Below, piece after piece: positions 1 to 4,548 of a DNA stretch of 5,119 bases. This DNA comes from Pseudomonadota bacterium (lineage in GTDB: Bacteria > Pseudomonadota > Alphaproteobacteria > UBA9219 > RGZA01): assembly GCA_016195205.1 (NCBI GenBank), contig JACQAB010000062.1:1-5119 (forward strand). The letters are read 5' to 3'. Position 1 is the stretch's first letter, and each line of letters begins with the position of its first letter. The notes beneath the pieces are model-generated. The model worked only from the letters and a program-made list of their open reading frames with translations. It was not told where the DNA came from and searched no databases. A program made the position numbers and the translations under genes.

Positions 1-70
1 CGACATGATCACTATTCTGCAATCCATCAAGGCCGCGGGTGCCTTGCAGGCCGAGATCGAGGTCATCTGA
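1..70 (+). CDS. flgI: Flagellar P-ring protein FlgI, C-terminal end (partial)
   Basis: Only the last 22 codons are present, reading in frame from base 2 to the TGA at 68-70. The visible peptide DMITILQSIKAAGALQAEIE followed by VI matches the very conserved FlgI C-terminus (family pattern D-[LM]-I-x-I-L-Q-x-[IL]-K-x-A-G-A-L-x-A-E-[IL]-x-[VI]). FlgI is exported to the periplasm and polymerises into the P ring, the bushing around the rod at the peptidoglycan layer, which implies a Gram-negative flagellum. The stop codon shares one base with the flgJ start (TGATG), so the two genes are translationally coupled. The rest of the gene lies upstream of the window. The identification rests on the short tail plus the neighbouring flgJ. 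Confidence 0.9.
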   Translation, partial: DMITILQSIKAAGALQAEIEVI

Positions 71-393
71 TGGTTGATTTTCTTCCTTCCGCCACCCTTG
101 CCAACGCCATGGACGGCGCCGCCCAGGCGGCCCTGGCACAGAAACCGAAAATACACGGCAAAAACGTGGGCGCCGTGGCACAGGATTTTGAATCCATGTT
201 CCTGTCGCAGATGCTGTCGCCAATGTGGTCGGGGCTGGAAGCCGACGGCATGTTTGACGGCGGTTATGCCGAGGAAACCTTTCGTTCGATGCTGGTCAAT
301 GAATACGGAAAAACCCTGGCCAAAACCGGCGGTTTAGGCATCAGCAACCAGGTGAAAGCCGAGATGATCCGGATGCAGGGAGGCCAGGCATGA
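70..393 (+). CDS. flgJ: Rod-binding protein FlgJ, single-domain form
   Basis: This 107-residue protein consists essentially of the rod-binding domain (Pfam family Rod-binding). The signature runs through residues 37-91: AQDFESMFLSQML (37-49), then GGYAEETFRSMLVNEYGKTL (64-83) and the GGLGI turn (87-91). FlgJ acts in the periplasm, where it helps rod subunits assemble. The enterobacterial protein carries an additional C-terminal muramidase domain of roughly 150 residues. It is absent here, as is usual in alphaproteobacteria, where a separate lytic transglycosylase clears the peptidoglycan. A Shine-Dalgarno GAGG at 59-62 lies 7 nt before the ATG, inside the end of flgI. The TGA stop at 391-393 overlaps the ATG of the next gene as ATGA, so this is a coupled operon member. 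Confidence 0.93.
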   Translation: MVDFLPSATLANAMDGAAQAALAQKPKIHGKNVGAVAQDFESMFLSQMLSPMWSGLEADGMFDGGYAEETFRSMLVNEYGKTLAKTGGLGISNQVKAEMIRMQGGQA

Positions 394-905
394 CGCCGCA
401 GGCCCATACCCAGCCCGCCTACACTAAAGCTTCGGCGGGCGAGTTCGCTCAAAAGACCCTCCGTAGCTTTAGTGAAGGAGGGCCCAGCCTTTCAGGAAAA
501 TTGCTGCTTATCGTAAGTGACCTAAGCGGCGTGCTGGAAGACGAAGTGGGCCTGCTGGAAAAACGCGATTATGGCCGCCATCCCGAAATCCTGCGCCGCA
601 AGCAGGAACTGACCCTGAATTACCAGAACTCGCTCAAAGCCTTGGGCGAAGGGCCGGGCAAATCCACGCTGAACCCCCAGGAACGCGAAAGCCTGACGAT
701 CGCCGGGCAAAAACTGGAAGCCGTCACCCAGCGCAATGCCGAAGCGCTGCGCCTGGCCGAAGCCTCTACCGACCGGCTTTTGCAGACCATGATGGAAGAG
801 ATCCGCAAGGAGTTGCACAAAGAAAGCAATTATTCCTCGCAGGCCGTGCTGTCGGCCGCCGAAAAAGGCGTGATGCGTCCCATAGCCGTTAACCGGAAGG
901 TTTAA
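390..905 (+). CDS. Probable FlgN-family flagellar export chaperone
   Basis: This is a 171-residue, largely helical, charged protein with no signal peptide or membrane segment, so it is predicted cytosolic. Residues about 36-160 have heptad-like stretches expected of the long helices of FlgN. They begin LSGKLLLIVSDLSGVLEDEV (35-54) and continue through LLEKRDY, EILRRKQEL and a second helical region ending MMEEIRKEL (134-142). In the known family, FlgN binds the hook-filament junction proteins FlgK and FlgL and keeps them export-ready. Position directly after flgJ supports the call, but sequence similarity in this family is weak, so I give the family and no gene symbol. The ATG overlaps the flgJ stop (ATGA) and has a strong Shine-Dalgarno, GGGAGG at 378-383. 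Oddity: residues 9-31 are encoded by a paired palindromic element (413-482). They use codons less common in the neighbours (agt, gga, ggg, act) and precede the family-like core. Confidence 0.68.
   Translation: MTPQAHTQPAYTKASAGEFAQKTLRSFSEGGPSLSGKLLLIVSDLSGVLEDEVGLLEKRDYGRHPEILRRKQELTLNYQNSLKALGEGPGKSTLNPQERESLTIAGQKLEAVTQRNAEALRLAEASTDRLLQTMMEEIRKELHKESNYSSQAVLSAAEKGVMRPIAVNRKV
413..482. repeat. Inverted pair of REP-like palindromes inside the FlgN-like gene
   Basis: Hairpin A has arms GCCCGCC (413-419) and GGCGGGC (434-440) around the 14-nt loop region TACACTAAAGCTTC. Hairpin B has arms CCCTCC (457-462) and GGAGGG (477-482) around GTAGCTTTAGTGAA. Read on the opposite strand, B's loop is TTCACTAAAGCTAC, identical to A's at 12 of 14 positions. 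The two differing positions are an A-T pair in A (421/432) and a T-A pair in B (464/475), so they compensate. The stem arms also differ yet pair perfectly. The ten-base loop cores (422-431 and 465-474) are exact reverse complements, so the two loops can pair with each other. The 16-nt spacer holds a small hairpin, GAG-TTCG-CTC (441-450). The reading frame stays open throughout. This resembles a BIME-type pair of REP elements, or a Rickettsia-type in-frame palindromic insertion. Assignment to a family is inference; the symmetry is directly visible. Confidence 0.7.
895..900 (+). promoter_or_regulatory. Shine-Dalgarno for the 35-codon small ORF
   Basis: GGAAGG at 895-900 ends five bases before the ATG at 906, within the last codons of the FlgN-like gene. 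It is as strong as the sites in front of flgJ and the FlgN-like gene, and it is the main reason to regard the small ORF as translated. By itself a purine-rich hexamer can occur by chance. Confidence 0.5.
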
Positions 906-1013
906 ATGACACAGTATTTCCGCCTTTTTGAAATCCTTAAAGCTTTTGGCATGTGCGCTGCATGGTGTGTTGAGAATCCGGCAAAACCTGCAAGGCCGGA
1001 AAGGATAATTTGA
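906..1013 (+). CDS. Small ORF of 35 codons between the FlgN-like gene and fliK, function unknown
   Basis: The ATG at 906 directly abuts the TAA of the FlgN-like gene (903-905), and the TGA at 1011-1013 lies two bases before the fliK ATG at 1016. The ORF therefore fills the whole gap between the two genes in the operon direction. A GGAAGG Shine-Dalgarno precedes it by five bases. The peptide starts MTQYFRLFEILKAFGM, which could form an amphipathic helix. A short segment with two cysteines and a tryptophan (CAAWC, 17-21) follows, then a basic, proline-rich tail, ENPAKPARPERII (23-35). No known domain is recognised. It could be a small flagellar accessory protein, a leader peptide coupling translation into fliK, or a chance ORF. 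A sigma-54-like promoter match lies inside it (947-962), which weakens but does not exclude a coding role. Confidence 0.5.
   Translation: MTQYFRLFEILKAFGMCAAWCVENPAKPARPERII
947..962 (+). promoter_or_regulatory. Candidate sigma-54 (RpoN) promoter for fliK-flgD
   Basis: TGGCATG-TGCG-CTGCA matches the RpoN consensus TGGCAYR-N4-TTGCW at all positions but one (C for the first T of the -12 box). The invariant GG (948-949) and GC (960-961) are correctly spaced. Transcription would start near 973, leaving about 43 nt of leader before the fliK ATG, with an A/T-rich stretch upstream (roughly 914-947). Sigma-54 control of rod, hook and hook-length genes is established in several alphaproteobacteria, such as Caulobacter. 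The match overlaps the small ORF 906-1013, and no enhancer-binding site was identified, so this remains a candidate. Confidence 0.42.
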
Positions 1014-1015
1014 GC

Positions 1016-2644
1016 ATGGCCTCCGAAGCCGTTTCCACCCCCCGCCCCCAGGCGCCTGAGCTTGAACAGAGCTCTTGGATGGCGCGGCGCGCGCAACTTG
1101 AAAAAAGTGGCCTTGGACTGGACGCTTCAGGCGATGCCTTTGCGCAAATCTTTGCCAATATTCAGGCCGATAAGCCTGAGCGGCAAAAACCGGCCACGCG
1201 TGAAATTGATTCCAACAGCGATCAGCCCACCCCGCGCATGCACCCCTGGCATGAACACAAGGTTTCAAAGCCTGACAAGGAAGACCACGCCGCGGATGAC
1301 GATAAAACCGTGGCCAGCGACAACACCTCGGCGCCGCATCCCAAGGCTGAATCCAAAAAAGCGGAAAAGAAGCCGTCCCAAACCGATGACTCGCAGCCCC
1401 TAGCTTCCAATGATGCCGAAGAATGCACCACCACGCCAGAAGTCGCCGTCAGCGAGACGACCGATACGCAGGAAATTCCCGCCGATATACAGGATATGGC
1501 CGACGCCGATCCTGCCACCCAGCAAGCCAATGACAGCTTCAAGCTGGCGCTTGGCCTGGCGGTGACCGCGCAAAGCACCGAATCCACAAGCGCATGCAAA
1601 GAGAATATCGATGAAGGAAAGGAGCAGACCGCTGCTGCCGGCGAGACCGCGCTAACCGGCCTGCTTTCGTTTCGCGCAAATCCTGGAATTGGTCATGAAA
1701 CGGCAGGAAAAAAACCCGTAGCCGAGGTCACCGCTGCACCCGAAGAAATCGGCGCAGATTCCACGCCGCTGCAAATCGAATTGAAAAAACCCGGCACCGA
1801 TCTTCCTGCGTCCGAAGAAGCAAAACACCAGCCCAACAGCGACCTGCCCCCGGCGCAAAGCCTGGCCGGTACCGGCCAAAAGCCGGAAGATTTTCATCTG
1901 CTGATGAAAGACTGGATCGAAACCAAAAAAGAATCCCGCGAGCAGCCTGTTTCCTCCCCCGCGCCCGCTGAAAAAACGGAAGTTCAAACCGATACGACAA
2001 ATGGTTTAACAGCCCCCCCCGCCGCCGGAAGCCGTGTGAATGCCCTTTTGGGCTTCTCTGCTCCTGCCCCTGCCGGTTCCGGCGGCGGTTCCCCTTCCCC
2101 AGCGGCGAAAGCCGTGGGCACGGGAGTAATTGAAGGCATGGGCAGCGTCGGGCTTGCGCAAGGCACCTCCGGCAGTCTGGAAAACGCCGCGAATATTCAG
2201 CTGGTGCGCGCGCCACGCGGCCTGGCCAATCTTCCACCCTCCGAGCAAGTAGGTGTGACCCTGGCGCGCATGGCCCGGGCCGGCATCGACCGCTTTGACT
2301 TGCAGTTGCATCCGGCCGATCTGGGCAAGGTCGATATCCGCCTTGAAATCAACCAGGACGGGCTGGTGCGTGCCACCGTCACGGCCGACAACCCCGCCAC
2401 CTATGACCTGCTGCAGAAAGACTCGCGCGCACTGGAAAAAGTTCTGGAGCAGGCCGGCCTGCAAACTGACGCCGGATCCCTCAGCTTCAACCTGCGCGAA
2501 GAAGGCCAAGCGCAAGGACAGGCCAATGATTCTTCCGACACGCCCGCCTGGAAGCGCTGGCCCGAAAAAACACCTTCCGTCGATGAAGTCTCCCAAGTCA
2601 GCGCCTACGCGGTGGCCCCGGGACGCGTGGATTTAACGATCTAA
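1016..2644 (+). CDS. fliK: Flagellar hook-length control protein FliK
   Basis: This 542-residue protein (544 if the in-frame TTG at 1010 is used) has the typical FliK layout. A short N-terminal region contains FAQIFANIQ. A very long, low-complexity Glu/Lys/Pro/Ala/Thr-rich linker runs to about residue 395. The conserved C-terminal Flg_hook domain spans roughly 405-505 and includes LQLHPADLGKVDIRLEI (429-445), VRATVTADNPATYDLL and a final LEQAGLQTDAGSLSF segment. FliK is exported through the flagellar type III apparatus, measures the growing hook with its extended N-terminus, and through its C-terminal domain makes FlhB switch to filament substrates. The linker composition is normal for the family. 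The start is uncertain: the Shine-Dalgarno GGAAAGGA (998-1005) is 4 nt from TTG 1010 and 10 nt from ATG 1016, and I prefer the ATG. A run of eight C (2013-2020) lies in the linker. flgD follows after ten bases. Confidence 0.92.
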   Translation: MASEAVSTPRPQAPELEQSSWMARRAQLEKSGLGLDASGDAFAQIFANIQADKPERQKPATREIDSNSDQPTPRMHPWHEHKVSKPDKEDHAADDDKTVASDNTSAPHPKAESKKAEKKPSQTDDSQPLASNDAEECTTTPEVAVSETTDTQEIPADIQDMADADPATQQANDSFKLALGLAVTAQSTESTSACKENIDEGKEQTAAAGETALTGLLSFRANPGIGHETAGKKPVAEVTAAPEEIGADSTPLQIELKKPGTDLPASEEAKHQPNSDLPPAQSLAGTGQKPEDFHLLMKDWIETKKESREQPVSSPAPAEKTEVQTDTTNGLTAPPAAGSRVNALLGFSAPAPAGSGGGSPSPAAKAVGTGVIEGMGSVGLAQGTSGSLENAANIQLVRAPRGLANLPPSEQVGVTLARMARAGIDRFDLQLHPADLGKVDIRLEINQDGLVRATVTADNPATYDLLQKDSRALEKVLEQAGLQTDAGSLSFNLREEGQAQGQANDSSDTPAWKRWPEKTPSVDEVSQVSAYAVAPGRVDLTI

Positions 2645-2654
2645 GGAGTCGAAG

Positions 2655-3368
2655 ATGACCATCAGCCCCACAGGTTCTTCCACTTCTAACACTCCGACCA
2701 CGGGTGATCCGCTATCTGCGATCTCACAGGACTACACTACCTTCCTGAAACTGCTGACCACCCAGCTGAAAAATCAGGATCCACTTTCGCCGATGGATTC
2801 GGCGCAGTTCACCAACCAGCTGGTGCAATTCGCCAGCGTCGAACAGCAGATCAAGGCCAACACCAACCTGCAAAGCCTGATCGGGTTGCAGAAAGCCGGC
2901 GCGGCGCAGCAAGCTCTTAGCTACCTTGGCAAGATCGCCGAAATCAGCGGCGACCAAATGCCGCTGGTCAACCACGAGGCGGCGTTCACTTATTCGCTTT
3001 CGGGCCCGGCTGACACCGTCAATATCGATGTTCTGGATTCCGGCGGTAATCTGGTACGCCACACCACGGGCCAAACCTCGCTGGGCAAGCATCAGGTCAC
3101 CTGGGACGGTACCAACGACGCCGGCACGGTGATGCCCGACGGGCTTTATACCGTGAAGGTCACGCCTACCCGCGCCGACGGCACGGCAGTAACGGCCACC
3201 ACCACGACCTATGGCGTGGTCAACAGCGCGCAAACCGACGCCACGGGCCTGACGACGCTTTCCATGGTTTATCTGACGATCACGCCGGATAAAATTCTGT
3301 CGGTGAACCAGACTATTTCGGGCAACACGCAGACCATTAACACCCCGCCACCGCCGCCCGCGGCTTAA
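2655..3368 (+). CDS. flgD: Flagellar hook capping/assembly scaffold protein FlgD
   Basis: This is a complete 237-residue FlgD. The N-terminal capping motif is clear: DYTTFLKLLTTQLKNQDPLS (26-45), then MDSAQFTNQLVQFASVEQQI (47-66) and NLQSLIGLQ. The C-terminal part (about 85-215) has the FlgD Tudor-like region wrapped around an Ig/FnIII-like domain, with VNIDVLDSGGNLVRH (122-136), VTWDGTNDAG and DGLYTVKV (162-169). FlgD is exported unfolded and sits as a cap at the tip of the growing hook, allowing FlgE to polymerise, and is then discarded. The Shine-Dalgarno GGAG (2645-2648) follows the fliK stop directly and is six bases from the ATG, so the two genes are co-transcribed. Slightly unusual is the tail PPPPPAA after the family core. 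The usual downstream partner flgE is not adjacent; a convergent gene starts three bases after the stop. Confidence 0.97.
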   Translation: MTISPTGSSTSNTPTTGDPLSAISQDYTTFLKLLTTQLKNQDPLSPMDSAQFTNQLVQFASVEQQIKANTNLQSLIGLQKAGAAQQALSYLGKIAEISGDQMPLVNHEAAFTYSLSGPADTVNIDVLDSGGNLVRHTTGQTSLGKHQVTWDGTNDAGTVMPDGLYTVKVTPTRADGTAVTATTTTYGVVNSAQTDATGLTTLSMVYLTITPDKILSVNQTISGNTQTINTPPPPPAA

Positions 3369-3371
3369 ACT

Positions 3372-3923
3372 TTATGGTCTTTTCAAAAGATCGCGCAGAA
3401 AAGCGATCACTTCCGGACTCGACCAGCCGCGCCCGCTGACGACACGGCCGATTTCCTGGCCATGGCGGTTAACGAGAATGGCCGTGGGCAGAACCGCTAC
3501 CCGCAAGGTTTCCGCTGTCCTGAAATCGGGATCGAAAAGCATGGGCAGCGCCCGAAAGTTGTTCTGGCGGTAAAAAGTCATGACACCGGTTATGTCTTTT
3601 TTGTCGACCGAAACAGGCAACACCGTTAGGCCTTCTGGACCCAGAAGCTTTTGCAGGCTTTCAAGCATAGGTAGTTCAATACGGCAGGGCACACACCAGG
3701 TGGCCCACACATCGACCAGCACAAACCGGCCTTTGAAAGCGTCAAGGCGCGCCACGGCGCCGTTTTGATCGACAATGCTGGACTCGGGCATGGGACGCGG
3801 GGTGGAGCGCAGGAAAAAACCGGGAGGGGATTGCGGTCTTCCGCCGGCGTCCTGCGCGCAGGCGGCCAGTATAAAAAGCACCGTTAGGACAAAAAGAATT
3901 CCAAGCTTGGCCTTTCTCTGCAT
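3372..3923 (-). CDS. TlpA-family thioredoxin-like lipoprotein (tandem copy 1)
   Basis: This is a 183-residue periplasmic thioredoxin-fold protein of the TlpA/ResA type. The N-terminus has a basic start, a hydrophobic core (7-20) and a lipobox LAAC with lipidated Cys22, so it is predicted membrane-anchored. Family hallmarks are DQNGAVARLDAFKGRFVLVD (52-71), VWATWCVPC with redox cysteines Cys77 and Cys80, LPVSVDKKD (102-110) and the cis-proline at 146 in VLPTAIL. Such proteins reduce or exchange disulfides outside the cytoplasm, often in cytochrome maturation; the substrate here is unknown. The ATG at 3923 is the only reasonable start: reading upstream in frame gives no start codon before the stop of the neighbouring copy (3963-3965). 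No Shine-Dalgarno is visible, so translation may be coupled to the upstream copy 39 bases away. About 93 of 183 residues match copy 2, counted by eye without gaps. It converges on flgD, with three bases between the stops. Confidence 0.92.
   Translation of the reverse strand: MQRKAKLGILFVLTVLFILAACAQDAGGRPQSPPGFFLRSTPRPMPESSIVDQNGAVARLDAFKGRFVLVDVWATWCVPCRIELPMLESLQKLLGPEGLTVLPVSVDKKDITGVMTFYRQNNFRALPMLFDPDFRTAETLRVAVLPTAILVNRHGQEIGRVVSGRGWSSPEVIAFLRDLLKRP
3385..3408 (-). terminator. Weak hairpin at the 3' end of the TlpA-like lipoprotein gene
   Basis: On the minus strand GATCGC (3408-3403) and GCGATC (3394-3389) form a perfect six-pair stem around an eight-base loop, followed by only four T (3388-3385). 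It lies inside the last codons of the TlpA-like gene, close to the convergent flgD end. It could slow transcription, but the U tract is short and a coding coincidence is quite possible. Confidence 0.22.
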
Positions 3924-3950
3924 AAAAGGGGCGAGGTTAAGAATAAAGGC
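3873..3950. repeat. Direct repeat copy 1: TlpA leader and signal region
   Basis: These 78 bases match 4464-4541 at 68 positions (about 87%, counted by hand) without gaps, offset by 591 bases. The block covers the start of the lipoprotein gene and 27 bases upstream of its ATG. It contains exact matches of 15 bases (3936-3950) and 14 bases around the start codon. It marks one end of the unit duplicated to give the two TlpA-like genes. It is clearly better conserved than the rest of the genes appears to be. Confidence 0.85.
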
Positions 3951-3962
3951 GCGAGCCTGACA

Positions 3963-4514
3963 TTATGGTTTCTGGAGAAGGCTACGCAGAAAGATCACCA
4001 TCTGCGGATCCATCCAGTTACGCCAGCCGGAAACGCGTCCGATCTCCCAGCCGTCGCGGCTGATGATCAGCGCCGTGGGCAATCCGGAGACCTGCAGCCC
4101 CTTGGGCACTTTCTGGGCCGGGTCAAAAAACATGGGCAGGGTGCGCAACTCGTTCTCACGGTAAAAAGGCGCCACCACCGCCAGACCCCGCCGGTCCACC
4201 GAAATGGGCAGCACCGTAAGCCCTTCGGACCCCAAAAGGTTCTGCAGCATGTCGAGTGACATCATTTCCTGACGGCAGGAAGGGCACCAGGTCGCCCAAA
4301 GACTAAGCAGCACCACGCGCCCCTGAAACGCGCTTAAATTCACCGTGCCGCCTTTCTGATCAAGGAAACGCTGTTCGCCCGCCGGGCGGGCGGCGGAAAG
4401 CAGCATGAATCCACGGGGCGGATGCAGTTCTCCGCCCGGCGCCTGCGCCTGGGTGGGCCCTGCAAAAAGCACCGTCAGGACAAGAAGAATTGCAAGCTTG
4501 GGGCTTCTCTGCAT
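3963..4514 (-). CDS. TlpA-family periplasmic thioredoxin-like protein (tandem copy 2)
   Basis: This is a 183-residue thioredoxin-fold protein, the paralog of the gene just downstream. From Met at 4514 it has a basic start, a hydrophobic segment (7-18) and a likely signal peptidase I site after TQAQA (21-25), with no lipobox, so it is predicted soluble periplasmic. Hallmarks are DQKGGTVNLSAFQGRVVLLS (52-71), LWATWCPSC with Cys77 and Cys80, LPISVDRRG and the cis-proline at 146 in GLPTALI. I chose the start at 4514 because it gives exactly the length and gap-free alignment of copy 1. Longer in-frame starts exist at 4550 and 4661, but they would overlap argH on the other strand. No Shine-Dalgarno is evident. 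A TlpA-like gene divergent from argH is an arrangement I recall from alphaproteobacteria. The in-frame stop is followed 39 bases later by the start of copy 1, so the two are probably co-transcribed. Confidence 0.9.
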   Translation of the reverse strand: MQRSPKLAILLVLTVLFAGPTQAQAPGGELHPPRGFMLLSAARPAGEQRFLDQKGGTVNLSAFQGRVVLLSLWATWCPSCRQEMMSLDMLQNLLGSEGLTVLPISVDRRGLAVVAPFYRENELRTLPMFFDPAQKVPKGLQVSGLPTALIISRDGWEIGRVSGWRNWMDPQMVIFLRSLLQKP

Positions 4515-4541
4515 AAAATGGACAACGTTAAGAATAAAGGC
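4464..4541. repeat. Direct repeat copy 2: TlpA leader and signal region, includes argH leader
   Basis: This is the partner of 3873-3950 (about 87% identical over 78 bases). On the plus strand its right edge, GTTAAGAATAAAGGC (4527-4541), carries the likely argH ribosome-binding site. The same 15 bases recur exactly at 3936-3950, where no argH follows. The duplication therefore seems to have copied the shared divergent leader along with the thioredoxin gene. Confidence 0.85.
4534..4540 (+). promoter_or_regulatory. Probable ribosome-binding site of argH
   Basis: ATAAAGG at 4534-4540 ends eight bases before the ATG at 4549, and it supports that start over any upstream in-frame ATG. The gap between the divergent start codons (4515-4548) is only 34 bases, so promoters for argH and the TlpA-like pair must overlap each other or the opposing coding sequences. 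Confidence 0.5.
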
Positions 4542-4548
4542 TTGGGCC

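Noticed and set aside
70..393. FlgJ lacking its muramidase domain as a truncation
   Set aside because: Single-domain FlgJ is the normal form in many alphaproteobacteria, and the stop overlaps the next start in an ordered operon.
422..482. H-type pseudoknot from loop-loop pairing (422-431 with 465-474) plus stem 457-462/477-482
   Set aside because: Only two bases would have to span the ten-pair helix, which is sterically implausible as a full pseudoknot. Alternative structures or partial kissing of the loops are more reasonable.
522..1268. 248-codon open frame on the minus strand across the FlgN-like gene and the fliK start
   Set aside because: It is antisense to well-supported genes, its product is biased in composition with no recognisable domain, and it has no operon context. 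It is a shadow frame of GC-rich coding DNA.
2013..2020. Run of eight C in the fliK linker as a phase-variation tract
   Set aside because: The run is short for efficient slippage, and it fits Pro/Ala codons of the linker. Nothing else suggests phase switching.
1652..2596. Several long minus-strand open frames within fliK
   Set aside because: They are antisense shadows of the repetitive FliK linker and Flg_hook domain, with mutually overlapping frames and no family resemblance.
2724..3233. 169-codon minus-strand open frame within flgD
   Set aside because: It is fully antisense to an unmistakable FlgD, and its product shows no domain.
4376..4392. GC-rich palindrome CGCCCGCC-G-GGCGGGCG in TlpA copy 2, with the same arms as hairpin A of the REP-like pair
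   Set aside because: It lacks the CACTAAAGCT loop and encodes the Ala/Arg/Pro/Gly stretch of the mature N-terminus. Similarity of the arms is likely chance from GC content.
4405..4548. Upstream extension of the argH frame to ATG 4405
   Set aside because: The extension runs antisense through the TlpA-like gene and its leader. The ArgH family start and a ribosome-binding site fit ATG 4549.
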